DNA from: an uncultured Roseibium sp.
GTDB taxonomy: Bacteria; Pseudomonadota; Alphaproteobacteria; Rhizobiales; Stappiaceae
DNA: 64,000 bases
NCBI RefSeq assembly: GCF_947496995.1
Contig: NZ_CANMFD010000001.1
Location: 1,174,692-1,238,691 of the forward strand
Direction: 5' to 3'
The translations under genes were made by a program, and so were the position numbers. Each line of letters begins with the position of its first letter. Position 1 is the first letter of the stretch. Of the stretch, positions 30,628 to 40,158 are shown piece by piece. Below the pieces are notes generated by a model that was not told the origin of the DNA, made no database searches, and was given only the letters and a program-made list of their open reading frames with translations.

Positions 30628-31212
30628 ATGACCGACCCGACGCATCTGGACCAGCGGACCGGACTGCCTGAGGAGTGGCTGTATCTCCTCAAGGAACATC
30701 CCCGGGTGGACTGGGCCGCGCACCGGAACCTTGGCCCGTTGACCGAATTCTGGCTGGCGCGCCACAACGGGTTTCGCCAGCTTGGCCGGACGCTCGACAC
30801 GCTGCTCGACGATTTCCGCGAGGAGCGGGTCGCGGCGAAGCAGTTCGGTGGCTTGTTCGCGCCGCGCTTGCAACAGTTCCTTTCCGAACTGCATCATCAT
30901 CACATGATCGAGGATGAACACTATTTCCCCGTCTTCATGGAAGCGGAAAAACGGCTGGTCGCCGGTTTCGAGCTTCTGGAAGGCGACCACGAGCTGATCC
31001 ACCACCGTATCGAGACCGTCATTGGCAGCGCCAACACATTTCTCGGCCGATTGCAGCAGGGTGGTCGGGACGGTATCCGCCGGGCGGCGGACGACTACGC
31101 CGCCGTCAGCGACAAGCTGCTCACGGGCCTGATGCGCCACCTGGACGACGAGGAGGACATGATCGTGCCTCTTATCCTGGATCGCGGCGAGCACGATCTG
31201 GGCCTGTCCTGA
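30628..31212 (+). CDS. Hemerythrin HHE-domain protein
   Basis: The 194-residue soluble protein has the four-helix hemerythrin-like pattern: HNGFRQLGRTLDTLLDDF, ELHHHHMIEDEHYFPVFM, LLEGDHELIHHRIETV, and LMRHLDDEEDMIVPLIL. These histidines and acids would bind a di-iron centre. Such proteins sense or scavenge oxygen, nitric oxide or iron, and the precise role is unknown. It stands alone between repeat-rich gaps. Confidence 0.85.
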   Translation: MTDPTHLDQRTGLPEEWLYLLKEHPRVDWAAHRNLGPLTEFWLARHNGFRQLGRTLDTLLDDFREERVAAKQFGGLFAPRLQQFLSELHHHHMIEDEHYFPVFMEAEKRLVAGFELLEGDHELIHHRIETVIGSANTFLGRLQQGGRDGIRRAADDYAAVSDKLLTGLMRHLDDEEDMIVPLILDRGEHDLGLS

Positions 31213-31243
31213 GGCCGTTGCGGCCTGGTAAAACCTCATCCAC

Positions 31244-31270
31244 AATGCTGTCCCGGCCTTGAGCCGGGAC
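31244..31270. repeat. Short GC palindrome
   Basis: Tcccggc-cttga-gccggga is a 7-bp palindrome in the 263-base gap before the marR gene. It resembles the core of the other palindromic repeats in the region. Confidence 0.45.
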
Positions 31271-31447
31271 CTCGGATTCCGCCCTGCAAAGCCTGGGTGG
31301 CGAGTTCCGGTGATGTATTCCACACCGCACCTTGGAAAACCACCTCAAGCATCCTCGATCGCCAGATATAACTGCCCGATTGCCTTTCAAATTTCTTGAA
31401 ACGTGACCGGTGAGAAATGCTGGACAGTTGACATTGCTAATGCCATA

Positions 31448-31466
31448 TTGACAACTAAATTGTCAA
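31448..31466. promoter_or_regulatory. Candidate MarR operator (autoregulation)
   Basis: A perfect inverted repeat, TTGACAA-CTAAA-TTGTCAA, ends 9 bases before the marR start codon. A second TTGACAT lies at 31428-31434. Its size and position fit binding by the MarR-family regulator encoded next to it; the assignment is inference. Confidence 0.65.
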
Positions 31467-31475
31467 AGTAGTGTC

Positions 31476-31943
31476 ATGAGCAAGTCAGTTGAACTTTATG
31501 AAATCATCCGCCTGATCCGGCCGGTCCACAGGCGTCTTGCCCGGGCGGTCGAGGCGAAACTGGACGGCACGGGTATCACGGTCGGCATGCGCGCCGTCCT
31601 GGAAGTGTTGCAGGATGCCGGTCCGATATCGGTTCCGGATCTGGGGCGCGTGCTGTTCTTGGCCCGTCAGCAGGTTCAGTTGATGGTCAACGAGCTGGAA
31701 AAAAAGGGAATGGTTCACCGCAAAGCCAATCCTGCCCACAAGCGTTCGCCCCTGTTCGCGATCACCGAGGCCGGTCAGGCCGGCTTCGGGGAGATCCGCG
31801 CACGCGAGAATGACGAGATCGACGCGGTCAGCGGCTTGTTCGCGGAAGAAGATCTTCGCTCCGCGCAGCGTGTGCTCTGCGCGATGCTCGATCATTTTGC
31901 GGAATTCGAGGACAACCCGGATCTTCCAAGAGCGCTGGAGTAA
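31476..31943 (+). CDS. MarR family transcriptional regulator
   Basis: The 155-residue protein has the winged-helix MarR layout: an N-terminal dimer helix (ELYEIIRLIRPVHRRLARAV), the DNA-binding region GPISVPDLGRVLFLARQQVQ, and the wing with RKANPAHKRSPLFAITEAG. MarR regulators normally repress their own operon and release DNA on binding a small ligand. The gene is 4 bases from an isochorismatase-family gene and has a palindromic site at its own promoter, so the pair is likely one regulated unit. Confidence 0.9.
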   Translation: MSKSVELYEIIRLIRPVHRRLARAVEAKLDGTGITVGMRAVLEVLQDAGPISVPDLGRVLFLARQQVQLMVNELEKKGMVHRKANPAHKRSPLFAITEAGQAGFGEIRARENDEIDAVSGLFAEEDLRSAQRVLCAMLDHFAEFEDNPDLPRALE

Positions 31944-31947
31944 ACCC

Positions 31948-32601
31948 ATGTCCGTCTACTGGATTGCAGTGACCATCGCCGCATCAGGCCTGATCTGCCT
32001 GCTGCTTTATATCGGGTATTGCCTGCGCAAACTGGGAACGCCGACAAAAGGCGCTGACATCGACAGGCAGGCCCGTCCGAACCGGGCGCTGGTCGTGATC
32101 GACATTCAGGAGGACTTCACCCGCAACTCCGGCAGGAACGGCTTTGATCCGGCTCTTCGCGACGCGGCTCTTGCCGAGGTCCACCGGGAGATAGAAGCCG
32201 CCCGCGCCGAAGGCCATGAAGTGGTTTTCGTGAAGAACATTTTTCGGGACTGGCTGGTCATTGCGGCCATGAAACTGACGGCCGGTGGCATAGGTACGCC
32301 GGGGCGGGAGGGCCTGAGGCTCGACAGGACACTCGATGTCGGTGATGCGCCAGTCTTCGAAAAATCCATCGGCGATACCTTCTCCAGTCGCGATTTCGAA
32401 GCCTGGCTTGACAGGAAGCGCGTCGGCCGTCTGATCCTGATTGGCCTGGATGCCTGCCATTGTGTTCAGCTCACTGCCAAGGGCGCGCTTGCCCGGGGGT
32501 ATCGGGTGGAGATCCGCGAAGCGGCGACGCTGAGCAGCACGCCGCAAAAATGGCCGCCCCTGAAAAGCCAGCTTGATGCGGCAGGGGTCATATTCGCCTG
32601 A
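31948..32601 (+). CDS. Membrane-anchored isochorismatase-family hydrolase
   Basis: The 217-residue protein has an N-terminal transmembrane helix (about residues 4-26, IAVTIAASGLICLLLYIGYC) followed by a cysteine-hydrolase domain of the isochorismatase family. The catalytic triad is visible: Asp in LVVIDIQEDFT, Lys in VFEKSIGDTFSS, and Cys in GLDACHCVQLTAKGAL. Most family members are soluble, so the anchor is unusual. The start lies 4 bases after marR. The substrate is not known. Confidence 0.85.
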   Translation: MSVYWIAVTIAASGLICLLLYIGYCLRKLGTPTKGADIDRQARPNRALVVIDIQEDFTRNSGRNGFDPALRDAALAEVHREIEAARAEGHEVVFVKNIFRDWLVIAAMKLTAGGIGTPGREGLRLDRTLDVGDAPVFEKSIGDTFSSRDFEAWLDRKRVGRLILIGLDACHCVQLTAKGALARGYRVEIREAATLSSTPQKWPPLKSQLDAAGVIFA

Positions 32602-32650
32602 GCGTCATCAACTCTGTCAAGTGAACTGAGAAGCTGAATACCCTCCTCGG

Positions 32651-32905
32651 CTGTCACCCCGGCCAAGCGTAGCGCTGAGCCGGGGCCCACTCGTTCGCAG
32701 AGCCTCTGTTGGGAATCGCCGAGGCCGCTTCCCACACCGCCCCCGGGACAAACAATACGGTGCGCAGGCCCGGAGTGTGTCGCAGCCGTCGATGTAAAAT
32801 ACTTCTGCAGAACCTCTCGTGCCTCCCTTTTTCAGCAAGCGGCACCGCGAGTAGGCCCCGGGTCTCCGCTTCGCGGCACCCGATCCCGGCACGGTCGCCT
32901 ATCGC
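32651..32905. repeat. Palindromic repeats in the 32602-33044 gap
   Basis: The 443-base gap before the tyrS leader has no convincing gene. It holds two GC-rich palindromic units: caccccggcc...gccggggcc (32655-32690) and ggccccgggtctccgcttcgcggcacccg (32855-32882). They resemble the palindromes at 27.1 and 30.2 kb. Short open frames on both strands here overlap each other and look spurious. Confidence 0.5.
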
Positions 32906-33008
32906 AAGCCTCCTCGGGCAGTGTGGAAGCCCCTCACAGAATGACCCAATCGCCAACGAACAATCCAGAAGCCGGGCACCGGGTAACCGGACACCCGCCG
33001 AAACAGGC

Positions 33009-33040
33009 TTGACATCATGCCCGCTGTCGCGCATTTAAAA
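33009..33040 (+). promoter_or_regulatory. Promoter of the tyrS leader
   Basis: A consensus -35 TTGACA (33009-33014) is followed after 17 bases by CATTTA (33032-33037) or, shifted, TTTAAA. Initiation about 7 bases later would fall at or next to the ATG of the leader peptide (33045). That would make it leaderless, as I recall for the trp leader peptide of Sinorhizobium. Confidence 0.6.
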
Positions 33041-33044
33041 TCCC

Positions 33045-33110
33045 ATGACCAAGATGAGCGCAGCCTTTGTGTATTTTTATTACGTCACCGACATACCGGC
33101 GGCTGCGTAG
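33045..33110 (+). CDS. Tyrosine leader peptide of the tyrS attenuator
   Basis: A 21-codon frame encodes MTKMSAAFVYFYYVTDIPAA plus a final Ala before TAG. Three of four consecutive codons (33072-33083) are tyrosine (TAT, TTT, TAT, TAC), with Phe also at codon 8. It precedes a strong intrinsic terminator and the tyrosyl-tRNA synthetase gene. Its 5' and 3' parts contain the arms of alternative hairpins (33059-33065 and 33098-33107). These are the hallmarks of ribosome-mediated attenuation, with stalling at Tyr codons when charged tRNA-Tyr is scarce. The ATG at 33054 is an internal alternative. Confidence 0.8.
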   Translation: MTKMSAAFVYFYYVTDIPAAA

Positions 33111-33135
33111 GATCTTGTTCACCTCTTGAAACCTC

Positions 33136-33165
33136 AAAAGCCGCCGCGTCAGGCGGCTTTTTGGT
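33136..33165 (+). terminator. Attenuator terminator before tyrS
   Basis: A perfect 10-bp stem, aaaagccgcc (33136-33145) with ggcggctttt (33152-33161), closes a 6-base loop and is followed by TGGTTTT. Its left arm can instead pair with ggcggct at 33098-33104 inside the leader frame. That second arm is identical to the terminator's own right arm, so the two structures exclude each other. Confidence 0.88.
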
Positions 33166-33209
33166 TTTCAGGACCCTGGCTTCCTGGCGGGAAACCCAGG
33201 ACACCGAAA

Positions 33210-34487
33210 ATGACCAGCCACATGATCGAAGCCGGCAAGCCGGCGACCAGATTAAAATCGGAAGCGCTCGCCGTACTTCTGGAGCGCGGGCTCGTGCACC
33301 AGTGCACGGACCTCGAAGCGCTCGACCGCACGCTTTCCGAAGGACCGCTGACCGCCTATGCCGGTTTCGACGCGACGGCGGCCAGCCTGCATGTCGGCCA
33401 CCTGATGCCGCTGATGACCATGCGCTGGCTGCAGAAGCTGGGCCACCGGCCGATCGTCGTGATGGGCGGCGGCACCAGCCTGATCGGCGATCCGAGCTTC
33501 CGCAAAGACGCCCGGCCCATGCTGGAAGAGCGGCAGATCGCAGCGAATATCGCCACGATCCGCCGGTCCGTGGAGCGTCTCGTCGACATGGAAGGGCCCG
33601 ATGGCGCGATGCTGGTCGACAATGCCGAGTGGCTGAACGAGTTCCGCTTCCTGGAATTCCTGCGTGACTACGGCTCCCGCTTCACCGTCAACCGGATGAT
33701 GACCTTCGACAGCGTCAAGTCGCGCCTCGATGCGCAGATGCCGCTGACCGTGCTGGAATTCTGCTACATGATGCTGCAGGCCGTCGATTTCCTGGAACTC
33801 GCCAAGCGTCATGACTGTGTCCTGCAGGTCGGCGGATCGGACCAGTGGGGCAATATCGTCAATGGCGTCGAGCTTGGCCGCCGCGACGGGCGCAAGCTTC
33901 ACGGCCTCACCGTGCCGCTCCTGACCACCGCGAGCGGTGCAAAGATGGGCAAGACGGCCGCCGGCGCCGTCTGGCTGCACCCTGAACACCTGTCGCCTTT
34001 CGGCTTCTGGCAGTTCTGGCGCAACACGGCCGATGCCGATGTCGGCAGGTTCCTGCGGCTGTTCACAGAGCTGCCGATGAGCGAGATCGACCGTCTTTCG
34101 GCGCTGCAGGGAGCCGAACTGAACGAGGCCAAGAAGATCCTCGCGACCCAGGTTACGGCTATCGTCCACGGGCCGGAAGAAGCCCGCGCTGCTCTGCAGC
34201 AGGGCGATGCGTTGTTCGCCGGCGAAGGCGAGATCCTGGAGCCCTCTCACAAGTTGCCGCTGGCCTCGCTGGCCGAAGGACTGGGATTGCTGGAAGTTGT
34301 CGTCTCTGTCGGTTTTGCGGCCTCCAACGGGGAGGCCCGCCGTCTGGTGGAAGGCGGCGGTGTACGCCTCAACAACAGGATCGTCGACGATCCCCGCCGC
34401 CGCATCGCCATTGGCGACCTTCAGGCCAATGACAGGCTGTCGGTCTCTGTCGGAAAACGACGCAAGGCGCTGGTGGGGTTTGCGTGA
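33210..34487 (+). CDS. tyrS: Tyrosyl-tRNA synthetase
   Basis: TyrS charges tRNA-Tyr with tyrosine. The 425-residue enzyme has YAGFDATAASLHVGHLMPL with the HIGH-like motif, the tyrosine-binding YMMLQAVDFLEL and GGSDQWGNIVNG, the KMSKS equivalent GAKMGKTAAG, and a C-terminal S4 RNA-binding domain (about residues 360-425). The ATG at 33210 gives the family N-terminus. A leader peptide and attenuator precede it, so expression probably rises when charged tRNA-Tyr falls. Confidence 0.97.
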   Translation: MTSHMIEAGKPATRLKSEALAVLLERGLVHQCTDLEALDRTLSEGPLTAYAGFDATAASLHVGHLMPLMTMRWLQKLGHRPIVVMGGGTSLIGDPSFRKDARPMLEERQIAANIATIRRSVERLVDMEGPDGAMLVDNAEWLNEFRFLEFLRDYGSRFTVNRMMTFDSVKSRLDAQMPLTVLEFCYMMLQAVDFLELAKRHDCVLQVGGSDQWGNIVNGVELGRRDGRKLHGLTVPLLTTASGAKMGKTAAGAVWLHPEHLSPFGFWQFWRNTADADVGRFLRLFTELPMSEIDRLSALQGAELNEAKKILATQVTAIVHGPEEARAALQQGDALFAGEGEILEPSHKLPLASLAEGLGLLEVVVSVGFAASNGEARRLVEGGGVRLNNRIVDDPRRRIAIGDLQANDRLSVSVGKRRKALVGFA

Positions 34488-34568
34488 GGCGAACGGAAAA
34501 ACGGGGCAGCCCTTCTCAGGACTGCCCCGCCATGTTCACGATGCAAAGCCGGACAGCGCGAAACGCTG

Positions 34569-36089
34569 TCAGAAAAACCCGAGTTTGTTCGGGTTGTAGC
34601 TGACCAGCATGTTCTTGGTCTGCTGATAGTGGTCCAGCATCATCTTGTGGTTTTCCCTGCCGATGCCCGACTGCTTGTAGCCGCCGAAGGCGGCATGAGC
34701 CGGGTAGGCGTGGTAGTTGTTGACCCAGACCCGGCCGGCTTCGATGGCGCGGCCGAAGCGGTAGCAGGTATTCGCGTCGCGCGACCACACGCCGGCACCC
34801 AGGCCGTACATGGTGTCGTTGGCGATGGCGAGTGCTTCGGCCTCGTCCTTGAAGGTGGTGACCGACACGACCGGTCCGAAGATTTCCTCCTGGAACACGC
34901 GCATTTTGTTGTGGCCCTTCAGGATGGTGGGCTGGATGTAGAACCCGCCCTCCAGATCGCCGTCGAATTTGGCTTCGCTGCCGCCGCACAGAACCTCGGC
35001 GCCTTCCTCGACGCCGATGGTCAGATAGGACAGGATCTTGTCCTGCTGTTCCCGGCTCGCCTGGGCACCAACCATGGTGTCGAGCAGGCGCGGGTCGCCC
35101 TGCTTGATCGCTTTCACGCGCGCGATGGCCCGCTCGATGAAGGCCTCGTAGATGTCCTCCTGGATCAGCGCACGGCTCGGGCAGGTGCACACTTCACCCT
35201 GATTGAAGGCGAACAGCACGAAGCCTTCGATGGCCTTGTCCAGAAACGCATCGTCCTCGCGCATCACGTCGGAAAAGAAGATGTTCGGTGACTTGCCGCC
35301 GAGTTCCAGCGTCACCGGGATCAGGTTCTCGGTGGCGTATTGCATGATCATCTTGCCGGTCTGGGTGGAACCGGTGAAGGCGATCTTGGCAATACGGGAA
35401 GATTTCGCCAGCGGTGCGCCGACCTCGGCGCCATAGCCATTGACGATGTTGAGCACACCGTCCGGAAGAAGGTCGCCGATCAGTTCGGCCAGCACCATGA
35501 TCGCCGCTGGCGTCTGTTCTGCAGGCTTGAGCACGACGCAGTTGCCGGCGGCAAGCGCCGGAGCCAGTTTCCAGGCGGCCATCAGGATGGAGAAGTTCCA
35601 CGGAATGATCTGACCGACCACTCCGAGCGGTTCCTGGAAGTGATAGGCGATCGTATCGGCGTCGATCTCCGACATGGATCCTTCCTGGCCGCGCAGAACA
35701 CCGGCGAAATAGCGGAAGTGATCGACCGAAAGCGGGATATCCGCCGCGGTTGTCTCACGGATCGGCTTGCCGTTGTCCCAGGTTTCGGCCTTGGCCAGAA
35801 GATCCAGGTTTTCTTCCATGCGGTCGGCGATTTTCAGCAGGACGTTGGCGCGTTCCGCTGCCGGGGTCCCGCTCCAGCCGGATTTTGCCGCATGTGCAGC
35901 GTCGAGTGCCAGTTCCACGTCCGCCGCGTCAGAGCGGGCGACGTCACAGACGGGCTGGCCGGAAATCGGCGTTATGTTGGAAAAATAGCGGCCGTTCACC
36001 GGAGCGACGAACTTGCCGCCGATGAAATTGTCGTATTTCGCATTGAAGGGCGACACGTTGTCGACCGCAATCCTGGGCATCTGGTTCAT
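34569..36089 (-). CDS. NAD-dependent aldehyde dehydrogenase (ExaC/AcoD type)
   Basis: The 506-residue enzyme oxidises an aldehyde, most likely acetaldehyde or a relative, to the acid. It has the NAD-binding [30 protein letters not shown], the catalytic glutamate in [13 protein letters not shown], and the catalytic cysteine in [16 protein letters not shown]. The close spacing of two cysteines and the C-terminus [16 protein letters not shown] are typical of the ExaC/AcoD group. It is next to an AcoR-like regulator on the same strand, with a palindrome between them. Confidence 0.93.
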   Translation of the reverse strand: MNQMPRIAVDNVSPFNAKYDNFIGGKFVAPVNGRYFSNITPISGQPVCDVARSDAADVELALDAAHAAKSGWSGTPAAERANVLLKIADRMEENLDLLAKAETWDNGKPIRETTAADIPLSVDHFRYFAGVLRGQEGSMSEIDADTIAYHFQEPLGVVGQIIPWNFSILMAAWKLAPALAAGNCVVLKPAEQTPAAIMVLAELIGDLLPDGVLNIVNGYGAEVGAPLAKSSRIAKIAFTGSTQTGKMIMQYATENLIPVTLELGGKSPNIFFSDVMREDDAFLDKAIEGFVLFAFNQGEVCTCPSRALIQEDIYEAFIERAIARVKAIKQGDPRLLDTMVGAQASREQQDKILSYLTIGVEEGAEVLCGGSEAKFDGDLEGGFYIQPTILKGHNKMRVFQEEIFGPVVSVTTFKDEAEALAIANDTMYGLGAGVWSRDANTCYRFGRAIEAGRVWVNNYHAYPAHAAFGGYKQSGIGRENHKMMLDHYQQTKNMLVSYNPNKLGFF

Positions 36090-36192
36090 GAATATCCTCC
36101 TCGTGTTTCCCGATCCTCCACCGGGAATGAGGGGACTTTGCCGAAGCCTTGGCCTTGTGCACAGATGGGGGGAGGCGGTGACTAGGAGGAGG

Positions 36193-36210
36193 TGTCTCAG
36201 GCATGAGACA
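36193..36210. promoter_or_regulatory. Palindromic activator site upstream of the aldehyde dehydrogenase
   Basis: TGTCTCA (36193-36199), four bases, and TGAGACA (36204-36210) form a perfect inverted repeat 104 bases upstream of the aldehyde dehydrogenase start, just beyond the 3' end of its regulator gene. An identical half-site TGTCTCA occurs at 37313-37319 upstream of the regulator itself. The likely ligand is the Fis-type HTH of the AcoR-like protein; this is inference. Confidence 0.6.
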
Positions 36211-36218
36211 GGTCCGGA

Positions 36219-37169
36219 TCAGTTTCCGCCGATCCCGAGCCGCTTCATGCGCCGGTAGAGGGTGGCCCGGCCGATACCCAGTGCGCGCGCGGCCTCGGAC
36301 ACGTTACCCCTTGCCCGGGAGAGCGCCCGCATCACCGCTGCCCGTTCTGCCTTCTCGAAACCGGTTGGACCGTCCTCGCGTCCGAGCAGGTCCGAGGCCG
36401 GAAGCGGAGCGACCCGGCCAAAGGCGTTCAGCCCGAAAGCCTTGCGGGCGGCGCGCGTCGCTCCTTGCACGATGTCATCGCCGTCGACCGCGAGCAGCAT
36501 GGCCGAGTCGGTGGCGTCCTTGTCGGCGAAGACGATACGACTGCCGGAAAAGGCGGCGCGGAAGGCATCGATTTCGATCTGGCGCGCAGTTTGGGTGACC
36601 ATGGCCGCGATCAGACGGTTGAAGGCTTCCGTCTGGTCGGATCTTGCCGACGAGACGTCGAGCGCGCCGGCGAGATGTCCGTCGGGGCCGAAGATCGGCG
36701 CGTCCATGCAGCTGAGACCGGCGTTGCGTGCAAGGAAGTGTTCGCTCTGGTGGATGATGACGTTACGCTGTTCGGCAATGCAGGTGCCGACACCATTGGT
36801 GCCGACTGCAGCCTCGCTCCAGTCCGCCCCGACCGCAAGTCCCCAGGTCTGGAATTCGCCTTCGTCCGCGTCACTGCAGCGCTGGTCGAGCACGATGCCA
36901 TCGGCGTCGGTCAGAACGACGGCGCAGCCCGACTGTCCGACAAGCCCGAACAGCTGGTCCAGTTTCGGTGCCGCAATCTGCAGCAGCGAGCCGGTTCTGT
37001 CACGGCGCTGGCGCAGTTCGGGCGCATCGAGACGATCCGGGGCACTTTCTTCGCCAGGATGCAGGCCATGCCGCTCGATGGACCTGCGCCATGACGCGGC
37101 AATCTGCGAAACGGCAGGTGCCGAACTCGATTCCACGGTTCGGAAGACGGTTTCCACGTGTTCTTTCAT
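36219..37169 (-). CDS. AcoR-like regulator: GAF domain plus Fis-type HTH, no AAA+ domain
   Basis: The 316-residue protein has the N-terminal half of AcoR-type activators: SQIAASWRRSIERHGLHP, then a GAF domain with VGTNGVGTCIAEQRNVIIHQ and FLARNAGLSCMDAPIFGPDG. It goes on directly to a C-terminal Fis-like helix-turn-helix, GNVSEAARALGIGRATLYRR. The central sigma-54-activating AAA+ domain (about 240 residues, with GAFTGA) is absent, so it probably acts with ordinary sigma factors. It likely senses an aldehyde, alcohol or acetoin-like ligand and controls the adjacent dehydrogenase. The ATG at 37169 is preferred to a TTG at 37181. Confidence 0.85.
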   Translation of the reverse strand: MKEHVETVFRTVESSSAPAVSQIAASWRRSIERHGLHPGEESAPDRLDAPELRQRRDRTGSLLQIAAPKLDQLFGLVGQSGCAVVLTDADGIVLDQRCSDADEGEFQTWGLAVGADWSEAAVGTNGVGTCIAEQRNVIIHQSEHFLARNAGLSCMDAPIFGPDGHLAGALDVSSARSDQTEAFNRLIAAMVTQTARQIEIDAFRAAFSGSRIVFADKDATDSAMLLAVDGDDIVQGATRAARKAFGLNAFGRVAPLPASDLLGREDGPTGFEKAERAAVMRALSRARGNVSEAARALGIGRATLYRRMKRLGIGGN

Positions 37170-37396
37170 GTCTGCGATCAACGATCAAAGTGCACAGCCG
37201 AAAAGTCCGGCGCGTGTCCTTCGACGCTCCTCCCGAGAACGCTTCAAGGAAAGGCCAGAGTGCAGCGGATGAGCGGCATGTTCAAGCCACCGCGTCGAAC
37301 GGTCCTGCGATGTGTCTCAGTTCCGGGACTCCTTGCGGAAAATTCGTGCGCGCCGTCAGCTTGCTTCTTGTGACGGACCGACCGCACAAAGAAAAT

Positions 37397-37423
37397 CCCC
37401 GCCTCCTTTTCTGGGAGACGGGG
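37397..37423 (-). terminator. Terminator of ccrM
   Basis: On the minus strand, a 10-bp stem (37414-37423 with 37397-37406, including one G-U pair) is followed by ATTTTCTTTG. It lies 50 bases after the ccrM stop. Confidence 0.7.
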
Positions 37424-37472
37424 CTCAGTTAATCGCGGGGAACGCGAAGGTCGTTTCTGCTTGTAAGCCTGC

Positions 37473-39024
<1,552 letters not shown>

Positions 39025-39026
39025 TA

Positions 39027-39290
39027 GGGTGTGGACCCATAAAATTGTACATTCAGGCATCAATCCGACAAAGAAGAGCAAGGAAAAGCCTGAAGAGCCA
39101 TGCTGGTGCATGGGGCAAAGGCTTTGACGCGGCTCTTCGCAGCCGGATTGATGTCCTTCGGATCGTTCAGAAAGCGACTGTCTCCAGCGTTGCAAAATCT
39201 TGAAAACCAGAAAGGTTTCCTGCGATCTTGCGCCTTGGCGCAAATCATTTTCTGAACGACCTGAAAGCATAATTTTATGAGTCCACACCC
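39027..39290. mobile_element. 264-bp MITE-like element
   Basis: Terminal inverted repeats start GGGTGTGGACCCATAAAATT on the left (39027) and end with the near-complement AATTTTATGAGTCCACACCC on the right (39290), differing at only a few bases in about 23. The element is flanked by TA on both sides (39025-39026 and 39291-39292), which fits a TA target duplication as made by IS630-type transposases. It contains nested inverted repeats (caatccg/cggattg, agagcc/ggctct, cgttcagaaa/tttctgaacg) and no transposase, so it would be mobilised in trans. Confidence 0.75.
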
Positions 39291-40060
39291 TAATCCAGCC
39301 GGTGTTGCTCCAGATAGATCCGGTTGTATTTGTCCAGAAGTCCGTCGACCATGGCGAGATATCCAGGTTCGGCGAGTATCTCGTCTATTTCTTCCAGATG
39401 TTCGAGATAGGCGGACCTGTTCGATATGGAAATATGCAGGAGACCGCGCGTGAGCGGCTTGGGTAGGACGGATATCCTGTCCTCATAGCCATGCAGATCG
39501 CGTTGCAGCACGCCGATCTGTTTGCCGGTCACCAGAAAATCCGCCCGTCCGGCATCCAGAAACCGGAAAGCCTGCAACCGGCTGTCCAGTCTTTGAAGGG
39601 TGGTGTTGGCCTCCAGAAAGGCGTCATTCTTCTGCCCGATACTGACACCGTTGAGCATGATGGCGCGTTTTCCGGCCAGGTCTTCAAGGGTGTCGAATTC
39701 GAATTCAGAGCCCCTGGGCACGAACACGGAGATTTCGTTGATGCCCATCGGATTTCGGGTGAAGGTCGAGTATTCTTGCCGCGCGTCGTTCACGAAGGCG
39801 CAGATGTTGACGTCGATCTTGCCGCTTTCGACGTATTTCTGGCAGCGGCTCCAGGGGCCGATGTAGTCCGTGTCGACCTTGAGCTCCATGCGGCTGAAGA
39901 CGATGTCGGTGATTTCGGCGCAGACGCCGACGATCTTGCCATCCTTGCGCCAGTTCCAGGGCGGGTAGTCCTCATGACCGCAGGCGGTCACGGTGTCGTC
40001 TGCAAGCACCGGCACGGAAATCAGGCATGCAACGATCCAGGCCGCGATCATCACGCGCAT
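39290..40060 (-). CDS. Periplasmic substrate-binding protein, family 3 type
   Basis: The 256-residue protein has a signal peptide (ending SVPVLADD) and the type-II periplasmic binding fold of amino-acid-like transporters: ACGHEDYPPWNWRKDGKIVGV, EITDIVFSRME, GKIDVNICAFVNDARQEY, and LVTGKQIGVLQRD. It sits downstream of an amino-acid permease gene. The ligand is unknown. Its stop codon TAG is formed by the TA flanking the MITE plus the first G inside it, so the native C-terminus may have been altered slightly. Confidence 0.82.
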   Translation of the reverse strand: MRVMIAAWIVACLISVPVLADDTVTACGHEDYPPWNWRKDGKIVGVCAEITDIVFSRMELKVDTDYIGPWSRCQKYVESGKIDVNICAFVNDARQEYSTFTRNPMGINEISVFVPRGSEFEFDTLEDLAGKRAIMLNGVSIGQKNDAFLEANTTLQRLDSRLQAFRFLDAGRADFLVTGKQIGVLQRDLHGYEDRISVLPKPLTRGLLHISISNRSAYLEHLEEIDEILAEPGYLAMVDGLLDKYNRIYLEQHRLD

Positions 40061-40158
40061 GTCGCTTCTCCTGCTGCAACCATGGAGTGATCCAGCTTCA
40101 CAGTACGTTACAAGCTGCGCACCGGCAAGCCGATCACGCCAGGTGCCGCCCGCTTGTG

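Noticed and set aside
32654..33038. Overlapping open frames on both strands in the gap before tyrS
   Set aside because: They overlap each other, cross palindromic repeats and lack ribosome sites; the region is better read as non-coding plus the leader promoter.
36090..36192. A sigma-54 promoter (-24/-12) for the aldehyde dehydrogenase
   Set aside because: No GG-N10-GC element with acceptable flanks was found, and the adjacent regulator lacks the AAA+ domain needed for sigma-54.
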